A program made the translations under genes and the position numbers. Of a DNA stretch of 64,000 nt, positions 54,665-62,789 are shown one piece after another. The DNA is from Pseudomonas haemolytica (GTDB taxonomy: Bacteria; Pseudomonadota; Gammaproteobacteria; Pseudomonadales; Pseudomonadaceae). Where the stretch lies: NCBI RefSeq assembly GCF_009659625.1, contig NZ_VOIW01000001.1, positions 1,116,001 through 1,180,000 of the forward strand, written 5' to 3'. Numbering within the stretch: the stretch's first letter is position 1; each line of letters begins with the position of its first letter. A model generated the notes under the pieces. It was given only the letters and a program-made list of their open reading frames with translations, had not been told where the DNA came from and did no database searches.

Positions 54665-54859
54665 GCGAGCTGTACACAGGTGGTCGACCAGGGATGGAAA
54701 CCTGGTTGGGGCACGGCCTCCTGCGTACAGCTCGCTCGGCATAGTGCGGGCATTGCGGATGACTGGCCGTAGGGAAAGTCTGGTATCACGCTTCTTCCCA
54801 TATGAAGGTGGGAACGATCACCTACCAAGGGTCTGTCCTACAGCCACTTCCCACCTTTC
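54665..54859. other. Structured non-coding stretch between the ccm operon and the phn relic
   Basis: A hairpin closed by a perfect 11-bp stem (54665-54675 with 54725-54735, GCGAGCTGTAC) contains an inner ACCAGG/CCTGGT stem (54687-54706). A second inverted repeat, GAAGGTGGGAA against TTCCCACCTTTC, lies at 54804-54814 and 54848-54859. No gene is supported. The origin is unknown; it may be debris of deleted phn genes or a repeat element. Confidence 0.4.
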
Positions 54860-54953
54860 ACTAAACCTTCACCCGACCACCCGCCGCCCGTCATGTGCAG
54901 GTAATAGCGCTGACACCGCCCGCGCCTACTGTCGTTTGAACTCAACCGCAGCC

Positions 54954-55170
54954 ATGCTTGGCGGTTGCCAGCAACTGAACATGAAAGTCCTGATGGGCGC
55001 GCCGAACGTGGTGCGCGGTGGGTCGCACTCGGGTAATGTGGCCGCCTCCGGCCTGGCTGGCGCGGGATTGCTGGATATACTTGCCAGTGACTACTACCCG
55101 GCCAGCCTGGTGCAAGCCAGGCGCCGCGAAGGGTTGCCGAACAAGTGTGGGGACAAGCGCAGAGGGTGTT
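54954..55170 (+). pseudogene. Fragment of phnM (phosphonate triphosphate diphosphatase)
   Basis: The frame reads NMKVLMGAPNVVRGGSHSGN and continues to LLDILASDYYPASLV (54978-55112), which is the conserved C-terminal half of PhnM, the amidohydrolase of the C-P lyase pathway. There is no N-terminal half, and the segment after PASLV no longer resembles the family. It lies directly upstream of phnN, the usual order of phn operons. It cannot encode a working enzyme. Confidence 0.75.
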
Positions 55171-55173
55171 TTG

Positions 55174-55761
55174 ATGGCAGGCAGGTTGATCTATCTCATC
55201 GGGCCATCGGGTTCGGGCAAGGACAGCCTGCTGGATGCCGCGCGCCCGCGCTTGATCGAGCGTGGCTGCCGCATGGTGCGCCGGGTAATCACGCGTTCGG
55301 CGGAGGCGGTGGGTGAAGCCGCGCAAGGAGTGAGCCCGCAGCAGTTTGCGGCCATGGATGCCGAGGGTGCGTTTGCCTTGAGCTGGCAGGCCAATGGCTT
55401 GTCCTATGGAATTCCTCGCGAGATCGACGATTGGCTGGCGGCGGGGGACGATGTGCTGGTCAACGGTTCCCGTGCCCACCTGGCGCGAACCCGCGAGCGT
55501 TACCCGACGTTGCTGGTGCTGCTGCTGACGGTGGACCAAGCGGTGTTGCGCCAGCGCTTGATAGCACGGGGGCGTGAGTCATTGGCGGACATCGAGGAAC
55601 GCCTGGCGCGCAATGCGCGGTTAACTGCCGAACTGATCACGGGTAACGGCGCGGGCTTGTTCGTAATGGATATCTCTTTATTGGATAACTCTGGCCCGCT
55701 GGAACATACCGTAGAGCGCTTGCTGTGCTGCCTGGACCACGGGCACCCGGTATGCGCCTGA
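55174..55761 (+). CDS. phnN: Ribose 1,5-bisphosphate phosphokinase PhnN
   Basis: Kinase of 195 residues that makes PRPP from ribose 1,5-bisphosphate, the last step of C-P lyase phosphonate breakdown. The P-loop is YLIGPSGSGKDSLL, followed by RRVITRSAEAVGE and the guanylate-kinase-like body. The gene appears intact, although its neighbours phnM and phnP are fragments and no phnG-L is present nearby. It may survive because PRPP salvage is useful by itself, or it may be on its way to decay. Confidence 0.88.
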   Translation: MAGRLIYLIGPSGSGKDSLLDAARPRLIERGCRMVRRVITRSAEAVGEAAQGVSPQQFAAMDAEGAFALSWQANGLSYGIPREIDDWLAAGDDVLVNGSRAHLARTRERYPTLLVLLLTVDQAVLRQRLIARGRESLADIEERLARNARLTAELITGNGAGLFVMDISLLDNSGPLEHTVERLLCCLDHGHPVCA

Positions 55762-55826
55762 CCCTGCTCGGCACCGGTGATGCGCGGCAAGTCCCGGTGC
55801 CTGGCCCGGCGGACCCGCAGTGGTAA
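55752..55826 (+). pseudogene. N-terminal fragment of phnP
   Basis: An ATG inside the end of phnN begins MRLTLLGTGDARQVPV, the typical start of PhnP phosphodiesterase (metallo-beta-lactamase fold). The similarity stops after about 16 residues, and the frame ends at residue 24. The rest of phnP is missing. Confidence 0.7.
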
Positions 55827-56362
55827 GCCAGCTCTCTCCTTTGGTCTTCAACGACTCGCGGTTTTGGTTCTGATCAAACTATAAGTTGCTTGCGGTACTT
55901 GTCGTCACGCTCATGTCCCAACTCCCTGACCCGTGTTACCTAGTGTTCAAGTGGGTGTTGGCACGGTGCGTAGAAAGAGTCAAGGCTGACTGGTTTTCTG
56001 CTTGTTTTGAATTTTTATATGAGTTGATCTTATAGGGGTGGCATGCGCCACGCTGTTGTCTGGGTATTTCTTCGTGGTCTGCAAATTTAAATATTGACTG
56101 GATATATGCTGTAGGCAGTTTTTACAGGCGATTTTATAAGTGGAGCTGGAGCATATTAAAGGTGGTTGGTGGCTTTGTATATGCGCGCTGAATATACATA
56201 GGGTCACGTTTTAGGTTGAAATAAATGAGATGTTGTCTGGCGTTTTTGGCTGTGGGAATTTAATGCCGCTTTGATCGTGCGCTCATATGTTTTACGGCGG
56301 ACTTTGGCCTCGGCAGACTACATTTATTGTAATTATTTCAACTTGGATAGGTGGATTTTAAG
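55827..56362. other. AT-rich gene-free stretch before the serralysin-like array
   Basis: About 535 bases. The second part (55980-56350) is clearly richer in A/T than the flanking core genes. It must contain the promoter of the first array gene, but no convincing -35/-10 pair or operator is seen. It marks the left edge of the accessory region. Confidence 0.5.
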
Positions 56363-57961
56363 ATGCAGGTAAATGTTTCCAATATGGGCTTTCCAACTGA
56401 TAGTCTTTCCGGTGTCCCGGGGCGATTCACTGTCCTGAGCAGGCCGGGTGAAACGAAAAACTTGAATATGCAGACTGGCCGTCACAGTACGTATTTCGAA
56501 CGCCCTCGTAATGCCTTTGAATTAAATTCTCCCCATAAACCGATACAAAGTGGAACTTATAGCTGCAGCGTAAGTAGGCTGCCCTCCAACAGTGTTGATA
56601 AAGTGTTCAAGGGGTTTCAAGGCGGGGGGGCCGTCTACCTATTGGCGGAAAGTTTCAACGGATTCAAACGGGTAATCAGCCGTTGCGGGGGGTGGGTCAC
56701 GCCCAACCCGTGTCCACCTCCAATGCCGATGCCTGAACCATGTCCGCGACCACAGCCGAGACCCAATCCCTGCCCACCTCCGAGGCCGATGCCTGAGCCA
56801 TTTCCGCGACCGCAGCCGAGACCCAATCCCTGCCCACCACCGAGGCCGAGGCCGAGACCTGAACCGCGTCCAGCACCGCAGCCGAGACCTGAGCCGTATC
56901 CGCAACCGCGGCCAAGACCTGAGCCGCGTCCGGAGCCGAGGCCGAGGCCTTATCCGCAACCGAGGCCAGAGCCGTATCCGCAACCGCAGCCGAGGCCAGA
57001 GCCGTATCCGCAGCCGCAACCGAGGCCAGAGCCGTATCCGCAACCGCAGCCGAGGCCAGAGCCGTATCCGCAGCCGCAACCGAGGCCAGAGCCGTATCCG
57101 CAGCCACAGCCGAGGCCAGAGCCGTATCCGCACCCGCAGCCGAGGCCAGAGCCGTATCCGCAGCCACAGCCGAGGCCAGAGCCGTATCCGCAACCGCAAC
57201 CGCAACCAGAGCCTTATCCACAGCCGAAGCCTGAGCCGCAGCCGCGTCCGGAGCCATGTCCAGAGCCATGTCCGGAGCCGCGTCCGGAGCCATGTCCAGA
57301 GCCATGTCCGGAGCCATGTCCGGAGCCATGTCCAGAGCCATGTCCAGAGCCTGCCCCATCCTCGGAACCGCAGCCGAGGCTTGAGCCGTGTTCACCCTCC
57401 CATGACGAATCACAATTGGAAGTTGAGGGCGGGCAGGGTAACGACACATTTGATTTTTCCAGGTTCAGGCAGAACCAAGTCATAAACCTGGGGGCGGGTA
57501 CTTACTCAAGTGTCGGCGGAAAATACAATAATAGTTACATCAGCCCAGCGTCGGTTTTCGAAAACGCCATCGGCGGCTCCGGCAATGATCGAATCATTGG
57601 CAACGAGGCCGATAACGTATTGGTTGGGGGCGCAGGTGCAGACACATTGAGAGGTGCAGGGGGACGCAACGTCTTCAAGTACAACTCGGTAGCGGACTCT
57701 ACTTTTGCGGCGGCGGATCTACTCACTGACTTCAAAACCGGCTGGGACACGATTGACTTACGCAACCTGGCTAACGCTACGGGGGCCAGTCTGAACTTCG
57801 TTCCCGACTTTACGGGCAAGCCCGGTGATACGGTCATTAAATACAATATGTACAGCGGACGTTATTTTTTGGCGATCGACCTGTCGGGCAACTGCAGAAG
57901 TGATTTCCTTATAAAAAGTACTCGACCGATCAGCCCTGATGACGTCCTGGGCTTGGCTTGA
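56363..57961 (+). CDS. Non-catalytic serralysin-family protein with proline-rich and PEPC repeats (A1)
   Basis: Protein of 532 residues. Residues 1-110 match nothing I know and have no signal peptide. Residues about 112-346 are almost pure proline-rich repeat: variants of PRPNPCPPP, then at least eight ten-residue units [10 protein letters not shown] encoded by a 30-bp DNA period, then PEPC units with eight cysteines in about 50 residues. Residues 353-532 are a serralysin C-terminal domain (PF08548 type): [20 protein letters not shown] binds calcium, and the end SPDDVLGLA resembles a type I secretion signal. No HExxH is present. The ATG follows GGTGG; a GTG four codons earlier is possible. 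Secretion by an Apr-like ABC system is inferred. Confidence 0.8.
   Translation: MQVNVSNMGFPTDSLSGVPGRFTVLSRPGETKNLNMQTGRHSTYFERPRNAFELNSPHKPIQSGTYSCSVSRLPSNSVDKVFKGFQGGGAVYLLAESFNGFKRVISRCGGWVTPNPCPPPMPMPEPCPRPQPRPNPCPPPRPMPEPFPRPQPRPNPCPPPRPRPRPEPRPAPQPRPEPYPQPRPRPEPRPEPRPRPYPQPRPEPYPQPQPRPEPYPQPQPRPEPYPQPQPRPEPYPQPQPRPEPYPQPQPRPEPYPHPQPRPEPYPQPQPRPEPYPQPQPQPEPYPQPKPEPQPRPEPCPEPCPEPRPEPCPEPCPEPCPEPCPEPCPEPAPSSEPQPRLEPCSPSHDESQLEVEGGQGNDTFDFSRFRQNQVINLGAGTYSSVGGKYNNSYISPASVFENAIGGSGNDRIIGNEADNVLVGGAGADTLRGAGGRNVFKYNSVADSTFAAADLLTDFKTGWDTIDLRNLANATGASLNFVPDFTGKPGDTVIKYNMYSGRYFLAIDLSGNCRSDFLIKSTRPISPDDVLGLA
56960..57230 (+). repeat. 30-bp coding tandem repeat in A1
   Basis: Units starting GCCGTATCCG recur every 30 bases from 56971 to 57181, with degenerate copies on both sides. 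They differ mainly at third codon positions. Confidence 0.85.
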
Positions 57962-58748
57962 ATAGAGCGCTCGCCTGGATGATGACCGTGAGTTGACGCT
58001 TTGCGTCAACTTCGCGCCTGCAAAGGCTCGGTTCAGGGAGTGGCGCGGCGCATATCGCGATACGCCGATAAAATCGCTACCTCGTCACGCAATGACCGAC
58101 TTGTTACGTGCTTGATCCCACGTACAAGCTTGTCAACCTAGTGTGCGCTGCTGCCTCGGCGGCATCGCGCATTCGTTTCTGTCGTTTACTTCGATCAAGC
58201 CCCTAGGGCTTGATCATATCTCCCGCGTGCTGGCTCCAACCAAACCCAGGATTACCTTGTTCACTCTGTTGCTGCGAACGGCAGGCGGTTGCGTGCCTGT
58301 TTCATAGAGCTCTGTATTCCCTGTGTCAGAATGATCGGTTACGGCAGTGTATTAAGTTACCGTGTTACGACGGAGTGGCTTTAATAAGCTGGGAGGGGAA
58401 TGGGTGTTTTCGTTCGCTGCATACTCCGAGATCTCTTGTTTAACTACATGGCGATGTAGGGTGGAGAGTTGGGTACGTGAGGGTGGAGTTGATGTTGCGT
58501 TTCGGATTTTTGTCTGGTTGTGAGTAATGCGTTGCAACCGAAATTGATTTTTGGTCTGTGAGTTCTTATTTTTTCTATGTGAATCAATTGGTTGAGGTTG
58601 TTGTGTCAGTGGGTGGGTTTTTAGTGTTGTTTCGGCGGGTTGCGAGTGTGGTGCCAAAGTATTTTGAGATTTTAGAGTGTGTCGGAGTGCATTGATTAGT
58701 GTCTGGCGTACCAAGTTTCTCTGTGCGAACTTAAGGGGGTGCCGACAA
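57962..58748. other. Gene-free stretch between A1 and B1
   Basis: About 790 bases, increasingly AT-rich toward B1. It has a GTTGACGC/GCGTCAAC hairpin at 57992-58010 without a T-run, possibly ending A1, and a GATCAAGCC/GGCTTGATC hairpin at 58193-58215. GTGGTGCCAA at 58648-58657 followed by GTGTGTCG at 58677 recurs upstream of B2 (62668 and 62704). Open frames here show no homology. Confidence 0.5.
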
Positions 58749-60479
58749 ATGCTATTGCTCGTGTGGAGCGGGAGTTCGGTGTCTCGGGTTTATTTGCAAG
58801 AGGACTTAGGTTGTATGAGATTATCAGGGCCACCCGCTACTAATGTATTCGAAGGTAAGGAGTTTGCTGCTCTGGGGGCTGTAAGTTCTGCACGACCGAG
58901 TGCGCCCTACACCCTGAATAGTAATAAACCAGTACTCACTACTGAGCAGGCTGGAAAACAAATCACTCGCCGTGACTTCCGATTTCATGACCGTAATGTC
59001 GACCAAAAGATTGACTTGTCATTCCGGATCTCCAAGGGTTTCACACCGCAGCAGGCAGAACAGGCCAGGCAGGCGTTGAAATCCTGGCAGGATGTCGCCA
59101 ACGTGACGTTCACTGAAAACGCAGGAAATCTCGACGGGCACATTGATATTGGTGATATGCCAGGAACCAGCCATGGTGTGGCGTCACTGCCGAATAAATA
59201 CCTGAGAAATTCATTCGCTAATATTGGCACAGCGAATGCGGGCACGAACCCTAAGCAGGGCGGCTTTTTTCGCGAAGTACTGATTCACGAATTAGGTCAT
59301 GCAATCGGGTTGGAACATCCGGGTAAATATGATGGCTCTGGCGACTATGGTACGCACGCTGAGTATGCCGGGGATACCCGAGCTCGCAGTGTAATGAGCT
59401 ATTTTTCAGAAACGAATCAGCCGGGGCATAACTTTAATTCGTTGCATCCCTCTGCACCGATGATGGATGACATTGCTGCCGTACAGCGGCTATATGGGGC
59501 GAACACTAACACGCGTAAAACCGATACGACGTACGGGTTCAACTCCACTACGAACCGTGACGCCCTGAGTCTGAAAACGGCCGATGACAATCCTATTTTC
59601 TGTGTGTGGGACGGTGGTGGGGACGATACATTGGACTTCTCTGGTTTTTCCCAGAATCAGAAGATCAACCTTAATGCCGAGTCGTTTTCAGATGTGGGGG
59701 CGTTAAAAGGTAATGTCTCCATTGCCAAGGGTGTAACCCTGGAGAACGCCATCGGTGGCGCAGGGAACGATACTTTGGTGGGTAACCATGTCGCCAACCG
59801 ACTGACAGGCGGAGGCGGAGCAGACAGGTTGCAAGGCGGCGGTGGTGCAGACACTTTTGTCTATGACCGTACCAGTGATTCCACCCCGGATAACCCTGAC
59901 GTCATCCTGGACTTTGAGAGCGGCTTGGACCGCCTGGATGTATCTGCGCTTCTGAAAGGGACGAATATCAAGACTCTGACGTTCGTCGAGCGTTTAACCG
60001 GTCAACCTGGTCAAGCCGTACTGAGCTACGACGAGAGTAGTCGCGAAGGGAGTCTAGCCTTGGACGTGAGCGGAAATGGCAAGGCTGATCTATTAGTAAA
60101 AAGTATGGGCCGGATGAATGCCGTTGACGTGTTTTACGGTGATAGCCCTTCGGTAGAGCCTGATTCGGTAGAGCCAAAGCCCGATGCGAGCCCTGAACCT
60201 GAAAAGCCGAAGCCGGACCTACGTCCTGACCCGCATGAGCCGAAACCAAACCCAGCCACGTGTGATCCTGAACCGGACACTTGTGAGCCGGAACCGGAAC
60301 CGGAGCCATGCGTGCCGATACCCGTCCCATGTTCGATAAACGCTACTAATGGTCGCAGGCCCCAAGTTAGTACGCCTGGCCTTGAGGCCGGCGCTGATCA
60401 GCGGCGTGCAACGCTGGTGTCCGCCTCTGATAAGTGGGCTTTTACAGCGCGCGCCTGGAGTGGATCCTTTCACAGTTAA
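58749..60479 (+). CDS. Serralysin-type metalloprotease with proline/glutamate-rich C-terminal extension (B1)
   Basis: Protein of 576 residues. After a short propeptide-like start come the catalytic domain with zinc motif HELGHAIGLEHP (His180 onward) and Met-turn SVMSYF, the linker DDIAAVQRLYGAN and DTTYGFNS, and calcium-binding RTX repeats (GGAGNDTLVGNHVANRLTGG) at about 335-375. The domain that ends serralysins closes near residue 462 (NAVDVFYGDS). Unlike known family members, about 115 residues follow, rich in Pro/Glu/Lys (EPEKPKPDLRPDPHEPKPNP) with four cysteines. The secretion signal would thus be internal. The start at 58749 has AAGGGGG upstream; ATG 58815 is an alternative. Confidence 0.85.
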   Translation: MLLLVWSGSSVSRVYLQEDLGCMRLSGPPATNVFEGKEFAALGAVSSARPSAPYTLNSNKPVLTTEQAGKQITRRDFRFHDRNVDQKIDLSFRISKGFTPQQAEQARQALKSWQDVANVTFTENAGNLDGHIDIGDMPGTSHGVASLPNKYLRNSFANIGTANAGTNPKQGGFFREVLIHELGHAIGLEHPGKYDGSGDYGTHAEYAGDTRARSVMSYFSETNQPGHNFNSLHPSAPMMDDIAAVQRLYGANTNTRKTDTTYGFNSTTNRDALSLKTADDNPIFCVWDGGGDDTLDFSGFSQNQKINLNAESFSDVGALKGNVSIAKGVTLENAIGGAGNDTLVGNHVANRLTGGGGADRLQGGGGADTFVYDRTSDSTPDNPDVILDFESGLDRLDVSALLKGTNIKTLTFVERLTGQPGQAVLSYDESSREGSLALDVSGNGKADLLVKSMGRMNAVDVFYGDSPSVEPDSVEPKPDASPEPEKPKPDLRPDPHEPKPNPATCDPEPDTCEPEPEPEPCVPIPVPCSINATNGRRPQVSTPGLEAGADQRRATLVSASDKWAFTARAWSGSFHS

Positions 60480-60785
60480 CTACGCACGCAATACATTGAA
60501 ATGAGGCGTCGCCGCTGACACGTCTAGCGGGTCAATGTATTAAAAATGGCGTTCGGAAGAGCGGATCACAGTTGCAAGCAGATAGTTAATTATTGTTTTT
60601 CACCCATTACTATTATTAGTAAGAGGGCCAGTCGTTGGGTTTGTTTGTGGGTGGTTGTCTTTTACTGGTTTCAGGCATTTAAAGTGTGTTGTCGCTCGTT
60701 AGTGGGCGATTTGATCGTTCGTAAGTACCACGCGTGCGAAATGTTGGGCCGTTGTTATATATAACTCACTAAGAAGGTGTGATGT
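60480..60785 (+). promoter_or_regulatory. Gene-free stretch with the ribosome site of A2
   Basis: About 305 AT-rich bases. Near the end TTATATATAA is followed by AAGGTG (60774-60779), well placed for the ATG at 60786. AAAGTGTGTTGTCG near 60680 resembles the GTGTGTCG box seen before B1 and B2. No terminator for B1 is evident. Confidence 0.4.
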
Positions 60786-62297
60786 ATGGTTAATGTCAAT
60801 TTACCTGGTTTGAACTCCTACGTACCTACGTTGAATACGGCCCCTCAGCCGTCACCCGCGGCACCGTCGAGGGCCCATGACGCAAATGAACCTATGGGGA
60901 GCTCTGACGACTTGCGTTATGGAAAAGATAAGCAGCCCTCAAAAGGATCCAAACTGCTGAGTCTTTCGGCACAGTCGGCGGGTGGGTTTTCCAGCCTGCA
61001 AAGGCTCCACGGATCAAACGCTCAAACGAGCTCACATGGCCTGCTGCAGGCGGGTGAAACAACAGTCGGCAATAGGCTGTTCTTGAATATGGGGGGGGTG
61101 GACGGCAACGTTCTCACTGCTAATTGTTTTCCTATGCCGAAGCCTGAGGAGACCAAACCACGAGGCGACCAGCCCAAGCCAACCGTGGATAAGCCCAAGG
61201 CCGGCACGGATGCCAAACCTCAAGAGGGTCAGCCCAAACCAGCCGTCGATAAGCCCAAGGTCAGTACGGAGACCAAACCACAAGGCGATCAGCCCAAGCC
61301 AGCCGTGGATAAGCCCAAGGTCAGCACGGACACCAAGCCTCAAGAGGGCCAGCCCAAACCAGCCGTCGATAAGCCCAAGGTCAGCACGGACACCAAGCCT
61401 CAAGAGGGCCAGCCCAAGCCAGCCGTCGATAAGCCCAGGGTCAGCACGGACACCAAGCCTCAAGAGGGTCAGCCCAAGCCAGCCGTCGATAAGCCCAGGG
61501 TCAGCACGGACACCACGCCTCAAGAGGGTCAGCCCAAGCCAGCCGTGGATAAGCCCAGGGTCAGTACGGCCACCACACCTCAAGAGGGTCAGCCCAAGCC
61601 AGCCGTGCCCAAGGTCCCTGTCGGACCGACGCCAAACGATGTACTCAGCTCGTATGACACCACCTATGGGTTCAACTCTACGACTGGAAAGCTGGAAACG
61701 ACCCTGACATCCGCTTCCGATAAGCCGGATTTCAACGTATGGGATCAGCGGGGGATAGATACGTTTGATTTTTCCGGCTTCAAGCAAGACCAGAAAATCG
61801 ATTTGCACAGCGGTTCGCTCTCCAGTGTGGGCGGGTTCAGGGAAAACGTCAGGATCGGTACCACCACTGCGATCGAAAACGCGGTAGGGGGCAGTGGCAA
61901 CGACCGAATCATGGGTAACAGTGCGGATAATGTACTGATCGGCGGCGCAGGCGCCGATACCCTGGTGGGGGGAGGCGGTTGGAATACGTTTAAGTTCAAT
62001 GCCTTTAGCGATTCGACCCGTACGCAGGCCGATTTACTGTTGGACTTCAATACGGGTCAGGACAAGATTGATTTGTCGCAAATGGCCATCGATGGCAAGG
62101 TCGCATTTAACTTTGTTGACGAATACACCGGGAAGCCCGGGGACACCATTATCAAGTTTAACCCGCAAACAGGACGTTACTTGCTGGCGATAGACGTGGA
62201 TGGGGACGGCAAGACGGACTTTTTGATCAAGAGCACGCGAATGATCAGTCCGGAAGATGTTATCGGGTTGAACATAAAGGATGGAGGGTATCTCTGA
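60786..62297 (+). CDS. Non-catalytic serralysin-family protein with 20-residue tandem repeats (A2)
   Basis: Protein of 503 residues. The N-terminal ~115 residues are of unknown type, without signal peptide. Then come seven near-identical 20-residue units (DKPKVSTDTKPQEGQPKPAV) plus a partial first one, encoded by a 60-bp period. From residue about 297 the sequence is serralysin-like: DTTYGFNSTTGKLE, DFSGFKQDQKIDL, calcium repeats [20 protein letters not shown] and the end SPEDVIGLNIKDGGYL. It keeps the linker that in serralysins follows the protease domain, but the protease itself is missing. Its C-terminal domain is closest to that of A1. A terminator follows. Confidence 0.82.
   Translation: MVNVNLPGLNSYVPTLNTAPQPSPAAPSRAHDANEPMGSSDDLRYGKDKQPSKGSKLLSLSAQSAGGFSSLQRLHGSNAQTSSHGLLQAGETTVGNRLFLNMGGVDGNVLTANCFPMPKPEETKPRGDQPKPTVDKPKAGTDAKPQEGQPKPAVDKPKVSTETKPQGDQPKPAVDKPKVSTDTKPQEGQPKPAVDKPKVSTDTKPQEGQPKPAVDKPRVSTDTKPQEGQPKPAVDKPRVSTDTTPQEGQPKPAVDKPRVSTATTPQEGQPKPAVPKVPVGPTPNDVLSSYDTTYGFNSTTGKLETTLTSASDKPDFNVWDQRGIDTFDFSGFKQDQKIDLHSGSLSSVGGFRENVRIGTTTAIENAVGGSGNDRIMGNSADNVLIGGAGADTLVGGGGWNTFKFNAFSDSTRTQADLLLDFNTGQDKIDLSQMAIDGKVAFNFVDEYTGKPGDTIIKFNPQTGRYLLAIDVDGDGKTDFLIKSTRMISPEDVIGLNIKDGGYL
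61190..61609 (+). repeat. 60-bp coding tandem repeat in A2
   Basis: Seven in-frame copies of a 60-base unit. The central copies are nearly identical at DNA level, which points to recent expansion and possible length variation between strains. Confidence 0.85.
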
Positions 62298-62789
62298 TGA
62301 TGTAATGGCGAGTTATTACACATCGCTTTGGTACTAGGCAAGGCTGGGCAGGACTTAATCATCAGTGATTAAGTCCTGCTTTTTTGCGCCTGCCAAGTGG
62401 CAGCAAAAAAATCCGTTCGTAGTGGGCAACGCCATCGTGAAGGTGGCGTACATTGGCTGCCTGGTTGCTGGAGCACCGTCATGAGTTGCTGGGGCATGTC
62501 ACGGTAGGTTGGGACAGTCGAGTCGTGTAGGGCTTGGCTATGTTTGCGATCAGATAACAACGATAGCGTTAAGCCTGTTTTTTCTTGTATGTTTGGTTGG
62601 GTTTCTTGATATGTGCAACTAAATTCTTGACTTGATTAAGTTAAGGCTTTGCGTGTTTTTTTTCTTTGTGGTGCCAAGGCATAGTGATCGTTGATCTGTG
62701 GAAGTGTGTCGTGCTGAATAACATGTGTGCTAATTTTTTACTGTCGCGTTTATCGGATTTTATCGAAAAGAAATAGCGGTGGTAGAGGC
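62298..62789. other. Gene-free stretch between A2 and B2
   Basis: About 490 bases. It begins with the A2 terminator and turns AT-rich. GTGGTGCCAA (62668-62677) and GTGTGTCG (62704-62711) repeat the arrangement found before B1. TTGACT at 62627-62632 could be a -35 box, but no good -10 is placed behind it. Confidence 0.45.
62348..62385 (+). terminator. Terminator of A2
   Basis: A perfect 14-bp stem (GCAGGACTTAATCA with its complement), a four-base loop and a run of six T. Confidence 0.9.

Noticed and set aside
55018..55173. Upstream extension of the phnN frame
   Set aside because: The true start is at 55174; the upstream part overlaps the phnM remnant in a different frame.
56960..57230. 30-bp repeats considered as CRISPR
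   Set aside because: No unique spacers; the period is a multiple of three and encodes [10 protein letters not shown] units.
56639..57449. Two minus-strand open frames opposite the A1 repeat region (repeats of arginine/leucine and alanine/aspartate)
   Set aside because: They are the antisense reading of the 30-bp proline repeat; any frame there stays open by the repeat period. No start signals.
58352..58714. 120-codon minus-strand open frame in the gap before B1
   Set aside because: Biased composition, no ribosome site and no homology; it lies in AT-rich regulatory DNA.
61190..61609. 60-bp repeats considered as a CRISPR array or satellite
   Set aside because: Repeats are contiguous, in frame, coding and without spacers.
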